Origin: Hippopus hippopus
Lineage: Eukaryota; Mollusca; Bivalvia; Cardiida; Cardiidae
Direction of reading: 5' to 3'
Length of the DNA: 64,000 bases
NCBI GenBank assembly: GCA_946811185.2
Contig: OX328103.1
Location: 3,972,132-4,036,131, forward strand
The notes under the pieces were generated by a model. That model was not told where the DNA came from, did not search any database, and worked only from the letters and a program-made list of their open reading frames with translations. The translations under genes and the position numbers were made by a program. This document shows, piece by piece, positions 1-9,472 of the stretch (positions are counted from its first letter, which is position 1; every line of letters starts with the position of its first letter).

Positions 1-130
1 CTGGACAGGTTAGAAAACACAGTGGGAAAAGGAGGAAATTCTAGTTACAAGCATTTTATCCTTTTTCACAAAGTTTTCAAAAGGCTTCTTCCTCAGGGTG
101 GTGAAAACATGGGATTGTTTTGTGAAGGAT
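1..130 (+). mobile_element. A MITE, cut by window edge
   Basis: Second half of an A copy: diverged palindrome core (GTGGGAAAAGGAGG...), then the L arm with AAAAGGCTTCTTCCTCAGGG. The R arm lies outside the window. Confidence 0.75.
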
Positions 131-137
131 CAACCCT

Positions 138-366
138 TTAACTCTTTACCAGACGACATAATTTTAGACTGGTCCAAATTAGGAGCATTTGCAGACGACA
201 AAATTAATGTGACTCAAAAATTGAAAGTTGTTCTGGTAATCGTAGAAAACATTGTGGGAAAAGGAGAAAATGCTGGTTATAAGCATTTTCTCCTTTTCCC
301 ACTATGTTTTCAAAAGGCTTTTTCTTCAGGGTCGTTAAAACCTGGGATTTTGTGATTAAAGGTTAA
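138..366 (+). mobile_element. A MITE, full length
   Basis: 229 bp from TTAACTCTTTACCAGACGAC to AAAGGTTAA. R arm, palindrome core and L arm are all present. A run-on frame of about 85 codons crosses it, but this frame recurs in most + copies and has no consistent start, so I do not call it a gene. Confidence 0.9.
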
Positions 367-557
367 CACAATCCTGAGACTTAATGACCCTGAAGAAGAT
401 AGCTTTTGAAGACATTGTGGGAAAAGGGGAAAAGGCTTGTAATATTTTCTTCTCAATTAAAGGCAATTTCCATTATTTGTGCCACTTTTGATTAATCATC
501 TGCAAATGCTTTGAATTTGGAAGAGTGTAAAATTTTTGTTGTGTGGTAAAATGTTAA
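363..557 (-). mobile_element. A MITE, core damaged
   Basis: Starts at the same TTAA (363-366) that ends the previous copy. Left palindrome arm and R arm are recognisable, but the mirror arm of the core is mostly lost. Ends GTGTGGTAAAATGTTAA. Confidence 0.8.
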
Positions 558-890
558 TTAAAAGTTGATGGAATGATTTTGCATCTAGCATTTATTGTGT
601 TAATGGTTTTTAATAATTGATCTGTGCAGGCTTTTTTGTCATTTAGCACCGATTGAGGTTATTTGGCGAAGAGGAAATAGAATTGGCGGTTATTGTGTTT
701 TCGTGCTGGATTAGATTAAATGAAAGATGCGAGATGGATTTTTCTGTTATCGGTCTGTTAGGTGAAAAAATGATATTGACAGTTTCAATAGTGCCGGAGG
801 AATGTTTTCTGTTGCATCGGGGTCTTGTCTTTCACAGGGAATAATTTAACAATTGATTTTAATTTTTCACCCGATGATTCGTTCCTATGT
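558..890. other. No recognised feature
   Basis: Stretch between two A copies. I see no repeat family, RNA gene or convincing exon here; short frames look accidental. Confidence 0.5.
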
Positions 891-1229
891 TTAACTCTGT
901 ACGAGACGACAAAATTTTAGACTTTTCCAAACTGAAAACATTTGCAAACAACAATTTGAATATGACTCAAATAATAGAAATTGTCTTTGATAGTGAAGAA
1001 AACATTGTTTTATTAACCTCTAGTCAGAAGACTTTTGAAAAAATGGTGCCATTTGCAGACGACAAACTGAATGTGGCTCAAATGATGTAATTTGTCTTTG
1101 ATAGGGAAGAAACATTGTGGGAAAAAGAGAAAATGCTGCTTATCAGCATTTTCTCCTTTTCCCGCAATGTTTTCAAAAGTGTTCTTCTGAAGGGGTGTTA
1201 ACTCTCGGGATTGTGTGGTGAAGAGTTAA
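891..1229 (+). mobile_element. A MITE with duplicated R arm
   Basis: Begins TTAACTCTGTACGAGACGAC and ends GTGGTGAAGAGTTAA. The R arm occurs twice (from 891 and again near 1048), so this is a recombined pair. The core at 1114-1180 is intact. Confidence 0.8.
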
Positions 1230-1736
1230 CCTATACCACGTAATGCAGTGTTTTAACTACCCTTGGTTTTGAGCATTTTCTCCATTTTCCACATTGTTTT
1301 CTATCCTTTCAACGACAAAACTTGCCCCTTGATCTACTTTTGAGGTTGTTGTCTGAAAATGTTGATCAGTATTGATTGACTGATTGATTGATCGATTGAA
1401 TGGTGTTTAACACCATTTTTAACATTGTTTCATTTATATCATGGTGGCCAGTGCACCTATCCATGCTTTCCTGGAGTTTCAGTACTCTGCACAATTTTCT
1501 GTCCAAGCCACTACCTGCTTTCCCACATAACCATTGTCGAGACAATGGTTAGCGGTGGGAGAGGAATGAATCCTGTCCCAATGACTATCATCAATCCTTG
1601 GAGAGAAAATGGCTGAGCCAGGGATCAAACCCATGACCCCCTGTTCTCAAGTCCTGCACACTACTGACTGAGCTACCAGGGCTAGGTGTTGATCAATATG
1701 GAACGGTCCAAAGTTCTTTTGTCTGTTAAAAAAGTT
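1226..1736 (-). mobile_element. A MITE split by a SINE
   Basis: Shares TTAA 1226-1229 with the previous copy. The first palindrome arm is deleted. The R arm is interrupted at 1373 by an S1 SINE and resumes at 1687 with GGAACGGTCCAAAGTTCTTT, ending near GTTAAAAAAGTT. Confidence 0.75.
1374..1686 (-). mobile_element. S1 SINE, full length, tRNA-headed
   Basis: Read on the minus strand it has a tRNA-like head with an A box (GTAGCTCAGTCAGTAG-like) and a B box (GGTTTGATCCC), then GCAGGACTTGAGAACAGGGG, a body containing GTGGGAAAGCAGG, and a tail with a GGTGTTAAACACCATTC motif followed by TCAATC repeats. Flanked by TGTTGATCAGTAT (1360-1372) and TGTTGATCAATAT (1687-1699), a target-site duplication with one mismatch. 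A short open frame on this strand is SINE sequence. Confidence 0.85.
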
Positions 1737-1785
1737 CACTTTTTTACCAAACTATTTGAAACAGTGACCCCCCCACACCCCCCCT

Positions 1786-1830
1786 CTTCTCAAGTCCTGT
1801 ATGCTATAGACTGCACTATCAGGGCATGGC
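1786..1830 (-). mobile_element. S1 SINE head fragment
   Basis: TTCTCAAGTCCTGTATGCTA plus a tract matching the reverse of the S1 tRNA-like head. Body and tail are absent. Confidence 0.5.
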
Positions 1831-1976
1831 AAAGTCAGAGGTAAAGTAGAGCTAAAATAAGATGGGAAAAAGGCAAGAAAATGCTTTGATGGAGCTATTG
1901 TTATACAGAAATGTATACAGGCATGTAGATGGAAAGCCAATGAATTGCTAATTGTAGATAATTGATGTCGAACTAA

Positions 1977-2209
1977 TTAATCCTTTACCACACAGTCTCG
2001 AGTTTTAACGACCCCCTCAAGGAAGAATGCATTTGAAAAAATTGTGGGAAAAGGAGAAAATGCTGGTATCCAGCATTTTCTCCTTTTCCCACAACGTTTT
2101 CTACCTTATCAAAAACAAATTCCATCAATAAAGCTACTACTTTAAATGCCGTCTGCAAATGCTTTCAATTTGGACAAGTCTGTATTTTATTTGTATGGTA
2201 AAGGGTTAA
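1977..2209 (-). mobile_element. A MITE, full length
   Basis: From TTAATCCTTTACCACACAGT to GTATGGTAAAGGGTTAA with an almost intact palindrome centred near 2073 (centre TGGTATCCAG). Confidence 0.9.
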
Positions 2210-3450
2210 TCCTTTACCAAACATTGCTGCGTTTGAGCATCCTTGAGAAAGGAGACTTTTGAAAAAATTGTGACAAAAGGAGAAAATGCTGGTAACCAGC
2301 ATTTTCTCCTTTTCTCACCATTTTTTCTAACATTAAAAAAGACAGATTTTATTATTTGAGCAGCATTTGAGATGTCGTCTGCAAATCCTTTCAATTTAGA
2401 CCAGTCTACAATTTTGTCGTCTGGTAAAGTGGTAGCAAAGAGAAACAGGAATAATACTGCTAGTTTGATTCTGTTTTGATTCTGTTACAATGTACATATA
2501 CAAGTTTTAACTCTTTACCAGACGACAACATTTCGAAAGTATATGTAGACGACAAATTAAAATGCTAAGCCAACAAGAACTGTGTCAATAACCAGTGTTT
2601 CCTCTTTTCCCACCATTTTTTCTTGCATTAAAAAAAGAGGGATTGCATCTTTAGAGCTGCATGTGAGATGTCGTCTGCAAATCCTTTCAATTTGGACCTG
2701 AGTCTACAATTTTGTCATCTGGTAAAGCGGTAGTAAAGAGAAACAGGAATACTGCCGCTTGTTTGATGTGATGCGATTCTATCTTGATTCTGTAACAATG
2801 TACATGTACAAGTTTTAACTCATTACCAGACAACATTTCGGAAGTGTACAAATTGAAAGTATTTGCAGACGACAAATTAAAATGCTACACCAACAAGAAT
2901 TAAGTCGATAACCAGCATTTTCTCTTTTTCCACCATTTTTTTCTTACATTTAAAAGAGGGATTGCATCTTTAGAGCTGCATGTGAGATGCCGCATGCAAA
3001 TCCTTTGAATTTGGACCAGTCTACAATTTTGTCATCTGGTAAAGTGGTAGCAAAGGGAAACAAGAATAATACTGCTTGTTTGATGTGATGAGAATTTCTG
3101 CCTGATTCTGTAATGATGTACATGTACAAGTTTAAACTCTTTACCAGACGACAACATTTCAGAAGTGTCCAAATTGAAAGCATTTGCAGACAACAAATTA
3201 AAATTCTACACCAACAAGAATTATGTCAATAACCTGCATTTTCTCTTTTTCCGCCGTTTTCCCTGCCATTCAAAAGACAGATTTCATCTCTAGAGCCGCA
3301 TTGAGGTATCTTCAGCAAATCTTTCAATTTGGACCAGTCTATAATTTTGTCGTCTGGTAAAGTGGTAGCAAAGAAACAGGAATGATGCCGCTTGTTTGAT
3401 GTGATCAGATTCTGTCTTGATTATGTAACAATGTTCATGTACAAGTTTTA
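2206..3450 (-). repeat. Tandem array built from A MITE
   Basis: Four consecutive units of about 308-318 bp. Each contains a piece of an A element (TTTACCAGACGACAACATTT, a damaged core, GCATGTGAGATG, CTGCAAATCCTTT) plus a unit-specific spacer (GCAAAGAGAAACAGGAAT ... TGTACATGTACAAGTTT). The motif CAAGTTTTAA recurs at about 2501, 2809, 3127 and 3442. The first unit (2206-2430) still looks like a normal A - copy sharing TTAA 2206-2209. The later units have lost much of the palindrome. Confidence 0.85.
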
Positions 3451-3624
3451 ACACTTTTACCAGACGACAACATTTCAGCAATGTCCAAATTGAAAGCTTT
3501 GCAGACAACAAATTAAAATGCTACCCAAACACGAAATTTGTATTTCAAAGGATTGAAAACAATGGTTACCGGCATTTTCTCCTTTTCCTACAATGTTCTT
3601 AAAAGGCTTCTTTCACAAGGTTTT
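3451..3624 (+). mobile_element. A MITE, partial
   Basis: R arm (CCAGACGACAACATTTCAGC), a shortened core (ATGGTTACCGGCATTTTCTCC) and the beginning of the L arm, stopped at 3624 by an H1 element. Confidence 0.75.
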
Positions 3625-4240
3625 TAGCTCCACTGGCCAAAGGCCAGCGAGCTATTGTCATGGCGTTGTGTCCGTCGTCCGTCCGTTCGTTCGTCCGTTC
3701 GTCTGTGCGTGCGTCCGTAAACTTTTTCTTTAAAAAACTTCTCCTCAGAAACTATTGACTGGATTTTTACCAAATTTCACAGGAATGTTCCTTTGGTGGT
3801 CCTCTTTCAAATTCCTTCAAATAATTGTGTTCCATGAAGAATTCTGGTTGCCATGGCAACCAAAGTAAAAAACCTTTAAAAATCTTCTCCTCCCAAACAG
3901 CTATTTGGATAGCATTATTATTTTGCAGGAATGTTCCTTAAATACAGGTTAACAGAATTCCTTAAAAAAAAAAAAAAGATCTGTCAAAAAACATGGCTTT
4001 TATGGGAGACTCATTTTCCTTTTATGGTATAAAGTAAAATCTTTGAAAAATTTCTTCTCTAAAACTATTCATTGGATTTCATTGTTGTTTTGCAGGTAAG
4101 TTCCTATGGTGGTTGTCTACCAAATTGTTTCTTCAGTGAGCTAAAATGCAGGATTGAATGATAATTGTTAAAAACTTCCTTTCGCCATTATAGAAATATC
4201 AGGCCTGTGGAGCGATACAGGCGCTCAAGCGCCTCTAGTT
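3625..4240 (+). mobile_element. H1 Helitron-like element
   Basis: About 616 bp. 5' end TTTTTAGCTCCACTGG with a CTGGCC...GGCCAG hairpin, then a GTCC/GTTC tract (3670-3718). A subterminal copy of the 5' end occurs inverted near the 3' end (GGCCTGTGGAGC against GCTCCACTGGCC). It ends with the hairpin AGGCGCTCAAGCGCCT and CTAGTT. No coding capacity. Nearly identical to 29204-29818. The Helitron/helentron assignment is inferred from architecture only. Confidence 0.7.
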
Positions 4241-4254
4241 ATTCTCTGCATGCT

Positions 4255-4409
4255 AAAACCAATTGGAAGCAGACAGCATTAAAAAAAAAAATTGGAGAAG
4301 ACTTAATGGCTGGTTAATAGCATTTTATCCTTTTCCCACAATGTTTTAAAATGTCCTGTTGGGGGGGGGGGGTGTCATTAAAAGTCGGACTTGTATGGTA
4401 AAGAGTTAA
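4255..4409 (+). mobile_element. A MITE, degenerate
   Basis: Core remnant around ATGGCTGGTTAATAGCATTT and an L arm containing a 12-G run (4361-4372) ending GTATGGTAAAGAGTTAA. Confidence 0.7.
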
Positions 4410-4438
4410 TTTAGAAGAATCCAATAATTGTTCTCTTT

Positions 4439-4665
4439 TGGTAACTCTACCACACTGCGAAATTCTAGACTGGTCGAAATTGAAAGCATTTGCAGACGAC
4501 AAAATAATTGTGGTAGAAAAATAGAAATTTGTTTAGGGAAGAATTGAAAACATTGTGGAAAAAGGAGAAAATACTGGTTACCAGCATTTTCTCCTTTTCC
4601 CACAATGTTTTCAAAAGGCCCACTTTTCAGAGTCATTAAAACATGGGACTGTGTGGTGCAGGGTG
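4439..4665 (+). mobile_element. A MITE, nearly full length
   Basis: R arm GACTGGTCGAAATTGAAAGC, core with an ATACTGGTTACCAGCA centre, and L arm ending GTGTGGTGCAGGG. Terminal TTAAs have mutated. Confidence 0.85.
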
Positions 4666-4850
4666 AAATATTCATGTTACCTTTATCAGAGAAGCGGTCA
4701 TAATGGGTAAGTGTATGCATATGTGATAAAAGATTTTTAAACCCTTGTCGTCAAATAAAATCTGGTCTGATCCGTAAATGAAGTCACTTACTGTACAAAT
4801 AAATTATTTATTTAGGTTTAGAAATAGCTATCCATATACAGGCACCATTT

Positions 4851-4921
4851 CAGAAAGCACCATAGCAAATGAACAAATTGCACATTATGAGCAATTTGTC
4901 CATTTGCTATGATATTTTCTG
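4851..4921. repeat. Isolated 71-bp foldback hairpin
   Basis: CAGAAAGCACCATAGCAAAT near 4851 is mirrored by ATTTGCTATG...TTTTCTG ending 4921, with a loop of about 8 bp near 4882-4889. It lies in an otherwise feature-poor stretch (4670-5250) and is unrelated to the A or B cores. Confidence 0.6.
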
Positions 4922-5252
4922 AAGTTATCAGCTGTGGATGCACAGAGTTACGACTGTATGAGGTAATGGATGTGTCTTGAGCGGTTGCTAAATATACAAC
5001 ATACGGCTGTCAGTGAGAAAAAAGAGAAATGATCTACGACAGTTATTGAAATGTATACATCGTAATCTCATTTGAGTGTTTTCTGGTAAACAGAATTTTC
5101 TTTGAGGATTAAACCGAATTTCCAAGTTTTAAATTTGTTTCTTGCCTGTTTGTTTTTTTTGGGTTATTGTTGATTTAGTGATTGGCTTGCGACATAACTG
5201 GATGTTACATTTATTGTGATGGTACTGAGTAAGTTAGAACATATTCATGGAG

Positions 5253-5316
5253 TTATTTCTCAAAGGATAGAATTTTAGATGTGCACAAATTGAAAGCATC
5301 TGTAGACCAGAGAATT
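5253..5316 (+). mobile_element. A MITE R-arm fragment
   Basis: AGAATTTTAGATGTGCACAA and GAAAGCATCTGTAGACCAGA, cut at the TTAA that begins the next copy. Confidence 0.6.
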
Positions 5317-5547
5317 TTAACCCTTTGCCACACAACCCGGAGTTTTTAATTATCCTGAGCAAGAAGCCCTTTGAAAACATTGTGGGGTAAAGGAGAAAAT
5401 GCTGGTAACCAGCATTTTCTCCTTTTCCCACAATGTTTTCTACCATGTCTAAGAGAAAATCCATCAATTGAGCCACATTTCAATTGTCTTCTGCATGTGC
5501 TTTCAATTTGAACATGTCTATATTTTTGTCCTGTGCTAAAGAGTTAA
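5317..5547 (-). mobile_element. A MITE, full length
   Basis: TTAACCCTTTGCCACACAAC to GTGCTAAAGAGTTAA. Core palindrome at about 5372-5440 with one extra base in the left arm. Confidence 0.9.
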
Positions 5548-5551
5548 TGAG

Positions 5552-5710
5552 GATCAAATATTGGGATTTATCGTTGGAAGAATAGAAAACATTGTGGGAG
5601 AATGAGAAGATGTTGGTTACCCCATTATTTTGTCCTTTCCTGCATTGTTGTCATAAGCCTTTTTCTCTCTTAGGGTTACTAAAACAGGATATTGTTTTGT
5701 AAATTGTGAA
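5552..5710 (+). mobile_element. A MITE, diverged
   Basis: Core remnant (ACATTGTGGGAGAATGAGAA ... TGGTTACC) and L arm (CTCTTAGGGTTACTAAAACA). R arm mostly lost. Confidence 0.65.
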
Positions 5711-5789
5711 TCAGGGACTTGACGTTTTTGGATTCGTCTCAATGGTGTTTGATGACAAAAAGAACTTTGAAGAAAGGGAATAGGAAAAG

Positions 5790-5940
5790 CTGTCCTCAGT
5801 AGTAATTGAAAACATTGTTGGAAAAAGGACTAATCATTTTCAATAAGCAACAATACATGTAGCTCTTTTTCCACCATGTTTTTAAAAGCTGTTCCCTGCA
5901 GGGGTGTGAAATGTTCTATTTTTATACAGTAATGGGTGAA
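5790..5940 (+). mobile_element. A MITE, heavily diverged
   Basis: Left arm AAAACATTGTTGGAAAAAGG, a rearranged centre, then CTTTTTCCACCATGTTTTTA and a degraded L arm. Confidence 0.5.
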
Positions 5941-6132
5941 ACGAGACACCATGATATTGCTCTTTCAGTGCTTTCATACAGTGTAGATATAAGGTCAGAC
6001 TGCATATTCTGTGCATTACGATCTTAAATGAGATACTCTGCACAAGCAGCCAATCATTTGCGGGTTTAGCCTTTTATCCCTCTACAAAACCTTAGACTTA
6101 TCCCAATATGGAAATAAGCTATACAATGCATT

Positions 6133-6360
6133 TTAACCCTTTCCCAAACGACAAATTTTAGGCTCTACAAAACTGAGAGCATCTACAGACGATAAATTCA
6201 GAATTGGTACAAATGAGCTTTAGGTCTCTGATAGGGTAGAAAACATTGTGGAAAAAGGAGAAAATGCTGGTTACCAGCATTTTCTCCTTTTCCCTCAATG
6301 TTTTCAAAAGCCTTCTTTCCCAGGGTCGTGAAAACCAGGGATTGTTTGGTAAAGGGTTAA
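6133..6360 (+). mobile_element. A MITE, reference-quality copy
   Basis: 228 bp. TTAA, terminal inverted repeat (TTAACCCTTTCCCAAACGAC / reverse of GTTTGGTAAAGGGTTAA), R arm with GAGCATCTACAGACGA, core palindrome, L arm with CAAAAGCCTTCTTTCCCAGG. The core reads GAAAACATTG...GCTGGT-T-ACCAGC...CAATGTTTTC: two mirrored arms of about 33 bp round one central base, so a transcript would fold into a hairpin with almost no loop. TTAA ends and the CCCTTT start suggest piggyBac-like mobilisation. No transposase or promoter is visible. Confidence 0.92.
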
Positions 6361-6782
6361 AAGATGATTATTGTTGTTGGAATGGGAGAAACAAGTGAGG
6401 GAAAAGGAGTAAATGCTGGTTACCAGCATTTTGTCCTTTTCCCACAATGTTTTCAAAGACCTCCTTCCTCAGTGTTGTTCCTGCCTGTATAGCTCACTGG
6501 TTAAGGTATCAGACTTGTGACCTGGTGGCTGTGAGATCGATACCCGGTTGAGGCAAACTTTCTTTCTGGGTATTTTTAGCCTCTCACCTCTGATGCATGT
6601 GAGAAAAGTAGTCAGTGACTTGGAAAGAAAGTTGCACCAGTAATGATGCGAGAAAGCCAGGAAACATATGTGCAGGTGCACTGACCACCTTGATATGATG
6701 TAAGGTGTTAAAATGGCGTTAAACTCCAATTCAGTCAGTCCTCAGTGTTGTTAAAACTCAGGATTGCATGGTAAAGGGTTAA
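6357..6782 (+). mobile_element. A MITE split by S2 SINE
   Basis: Shares TTAA 6357-6360 with the previous copy. R arm shortened; core at about 6390-6456. L arm is cut at 6479 by a SINE and resumes at 6740, ending GCATGGTAAAGGGTTAA. Confidence 0.85.
6480..6739 (+). mobile_element. S2 SINE with perfect TSD
   Basis: 260 bp. tRNA-like head with A box (TATAGCTCACTGGTTAAGG) and B box (GAGATCGATACCC), a body with GATGCATGTGAGAAAAGTAG, and a tail ending AATGGCGTTAAACTCC then TTCAGTCAG. Flanked on both sides by CCTCAGTGTTGTT (6467-6479 and 6740-6752), the duplicated target inside the A element. Confidence 0.9.
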
Positions 6783-6960
6783 AGATGTTTGATTGGTTGA
6801 TATAATTGGGCAGAAAATGAATATGACTGATAAATATATTTAGATTGGTCATGGATATGACTAAACTTGTCTATAGATTGATAAATCAGAGATGACATTT
6901 TTATTTGAAGTGCTTTGATAGTGGTTTACTTATATCAACTCCTTACCAGATACCTTAAGT

Positions 6961-7145
6961 TTAACCCTTAGCTCTTCACAACAGAATCCTGAGTTTTAAG
7001 GACCCCAAAGGTAATGGCCTTTTGAAAACATTGTGGGAAAAGGATAAAATGCTGGTTACCAGAATTTCAGCTAGATTTGTTATGTTGTCTGGAAATGCTT
7101 TCAATTTGGATAAGTCTACAATTTTGTCGTGTGGTAAAGAGTTAA
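6961..7145 (-). mobile_element. A MITE, core arm deleted
   Basis: Left palindrome arm and centre (GCTGGTTACCAG) are present, but the mirror arm is gone, so it cannot fold. R arm ends GTGTGGTAAAGAGTTAA. Confidence 0.8.
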
Positions 7146-7370
7146 ATCTGTGCCAAACGGTAAGATTTTAGACTTTAATTTCCAAATTGAAAGCATTTGC
7201 AGACGACAAGTTAAATGTGACTCAAATGATGGGATTTGGCTGTGAACTGGCAGAAAAGATTGTTGGAAAAAGAGAAAATGCTGATTACTAGCATTTTCTC
7301 TTGTTTCTACAATGTTTTCAAAAGTCTCACTTCCCAGGCTCGTTAAAACTTGGAATTATGTGTAAAAGAT
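7142..7370 (+). mobile_element. A MITE, full length
   Basis: Shares TTAA 7142-7145. R arm with AAGCATTTGCAGACGACAAG, a diverged core (ATGCTGATTACTAGCATT) and an L arm ending ATGTGTAAAAGATTAT. Confidence 0.85.
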
Positions 7371-7575
7371 TATAGCTCCTTTCACAATTGTTGCTGCTTT
7401 TTGGGCTAGTATAGATCATGATCAGATTGCATAAATTGTGCAGTCTGATCTTTGATCTGCAGTCAGGTTTTTTGAAACACTATAGGCAAAAGCAACCTTG
7501 AAATTGTAGTTATTTGGGTCTGAATGATCTCTAGACTGAAAATTGGGTTTATTCCGCACTTGTAGGTTGAAGAGT
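7371..7575 (+). mobile_element. B MITE, long-arm type
   Basis: TAGCTCCTTTCACAATTGTT start, palindrome GATCATGATCAGATTGCAT / GTGCAGTCTGATCTTTGATC, then the AAAAGCAACCTTGAAATTGT arm shared with copies at 12068 and 39845. Confidence 0.75.
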
Positions 7576-7617
7576 TGTCAATACAAATTGCATTTTTAAG
7601 CAACCAATTTGACGTTG

Positions 7618-7979
7618 CTTAAATACTTAGATTATGTCCATGAAAGCTTTTGAAAACATAGTAGGAAAAGGAGAAAATGTTGGTTAGCAGCATTTTCTCC
7701 ATTTCCCACAATGTTTTCTACCCTTCCCAAAATAAAATCTAACTTTCGAGCCTCATTATACCCCCGCAAAACGAATATTTTCGGGGGTATACTGGAATCA
7801 GCCTGTCCGTCTGTCCGTCCGTCCGTGTGTCCATCTGTGTACAAATAATTGCCTGTTTCTGTGAAAGCGCTGGTGGGGGTATTAAGTCACATTCAGTGAC
7901 AGCTCTAGTTTATTTTGTTGTCTTCCAAATGCTTTCAATTTGGACAAGTTCAAAATTTGGTGTTTGGTAAAGAGTTAAC
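7618..7979 (-). mobile_element. A MITE split by H5
   Basis: L arm shortened. Core at about 7648-7714 with centre GGTTAGC. R arm interrupted after GAGCCTCATTA and resumed with TTTTGTTGTCTTCCAAATGC, ending GTTTGGTAAAGAGTTAA. Confidence 0.85.
7759..7910 (+). mobile_element. H5 short Helitron-like element
   Basis: About 152 bp. A 5' hairpin (ATACCCCCG ... CGGGGGTAT), a (GTCC)n tract (7806-7830), an inverted subterminal GGGGGTATT, a small 3' hairpin GTCAC-ATTCA-GTGAC and the end AGCTCTAGTT. Same plan as H1 in a quarter of the length. Its insertion leaves readable A sequence on both sides. Confidence 0.65.
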
Positions 7980-8182
7980 TCTTTACCAAATGATAACATT
8001 TTAGACTCATACAAGTCCAAAGAACTTCAGGCTCAAAAAATTAGATGTTGTTGAAAGGTTAGAAAACAATTTGGGAAAAGGAGAAAATGCTGGTTACCAG
8101 CTTTTTCTTCTTTTCCCAAATTGTTTTCTAAAGCCTTCTTTGTCAGGGTCGTTGAAATTCAGGATTGTGTGGAAAAGGTTTT
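7976..8182 (+). mobile_element. A MITE, slightly shortened
   Basis: Shares TTAA 7976-7979. R arm has a deletion. Core centre CTGGTTACCAGCTTTTTC. L arm ends TGTGTGGAAAAGG without the final TTAA. Confidence 0.85.
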
Positions 8183-8447
8183 TGCAAAAAACTTCTGCTA
8201 TAGAAGCTTAAAATGCTAACTATGGATTGCTATGTGCTAACTATTGATTGCTTCTTGCAGATTTTGCAATATGATATTGTAAGCATCATTTAAACTTTGA
8301 TAGGTAGGTTTTGGCACTACAATTTGATTGGAACCATTATTGACAGGTTGTCGGCAAGATTTTGACAGGCTGGATGGTTAAACGATTAAACTAGACAGTG
8401 CCATCTTTCTTTTCTCAGATATAGACTCTTGCATGAATGGAGATTCA

Positions 8448-8684
8448 TTTATCGCTTCACCAAACTATCTCCAGTTTTAATGACCCCGAGAAATAAGGCT
8501 TTAAAAACATTGTGGGAAAAGGAGAAAATGCTGGCTACCAGCATTTTCTCATTTTCCTACAATGTTTTCTGCCCTTTCAAAGACAAATTCCATTACTTCG
8601 GCTGAGTTTGTCGGTGGAGTTTGTCTTCTGCAAAAGCTTTCAAAATAAACAATTCCAAAATGTTGACATCTGAGATAGAGTTAA
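8448..8684 (-). mobile_element. A MITE
   Basis: Starts CGCTTCACCAAACTATCTCC and ends GAGATAGAGTTAA. Core intact except in the outer right arm. R arm has a short duplication (GGCTGAGTTTGTCGGTGGAG). Confidence 0.85.
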
Positions 8685-8911
8685 CTCTTTACTAGAAGAA
8701 AAATTTTTAGTCTAATCCAAATGGAAAGCATTTTCAGGAGACAATTTTAACATGACTGAAAGCATGGGATTTTTCTATAAAGGAGAAGAAAACATAGTGT
8801 AAACAGTCCTGAGAAAATGCTGGTGTATAGCATTTTTTCCTGTTTCCACAATGTTTCAAATACTTTGTTCTTTAGGGTTGATAAAACCCAGGATTGTTTG
8901 TGAAAGGGTTA
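8681..8911 (+). mobile_element. A MITE, diverged core
   Basis: Shares TTAA 8681-8684. Core arms no longer pair well (ATGCTGGTGTATAGCATTTT). Ends TTTGTGAAAGGGTTAT. Confidence 0.8.
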
Positions 8912-9142
8912 TCTCGTTAGTAGACCCAATTTTGCAGCAGACAACTTTAAAAAAAAAAAACATTTGTGTGAAATGAATGTGAAATAAGTTTTTATTGATA
9001 AATGAATATAAATAAAAGAATTTGTCATTAAAGGTAAAAAAATATTGTAGTAAAAAGACATTGAACTTTCAGCTCTCTTCAAATGATCTCTCCTTTTGCG
9101 ATAACGTTTGAAAATGAGTCTGCTGGTTGCTGCATCCCTAAA

Positions 9143-9360
9143 TTACCAAATAATCCCTGGTTTTCACGACCCTAGGAAAGAAGGCTTTTGAAAACATCAT
9201 TGGAAAAGGAGAAAATGCTGGTAACCAGCATTTTCTCCTTTTCCCACAATGTTTTCTATCCTTTACAAGAACTTAAGCTCATTTTTATCTATTTTAAATT
9301 TATTGTCTACAGATGTTTTGAATTTACAATCGTCTAAAATTTGTCATTTGGGAAAGGGTT
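9143..9360 (-). mobile_element. A MITE
   Basis: ATTACCAAATAATCCCTGG start, core intact, R arm with TATTGTCTACAGATG, ending ATTTGGGAAAGGGTT. Confidence 0.88.
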
Positions 9361-9450
9361 ACCAGCATTTTCTCCTTTTCCCACAATGTTTTCAAAAGGT
9401 ATCATCCTCAGTGTCATAAAGACGGGGGGGGGGGGGATTATTTGATAAAG
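9361..9450 (+). mobile_element. A MITE right half only
   Basis: Begins directly at ACCAGCATTTTCTCC, the second arm of the core. L arm contains a 13-G run (9424-9436) and ends TTGATAAAGGGATGA. Joined to the previous copy without a gap, as expected of recombination between copies. Confidence 0.7.
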
Positions 9451-9472
9451 GGATGAGTAAACTAAACTGTTC

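Noticed and set aside
3625..4240. Degenerate retrovirus or LTR element
   Set aside because: No LTR pair, primer-binding site or reverse transcriptase motif. The ends form hairpins instead.
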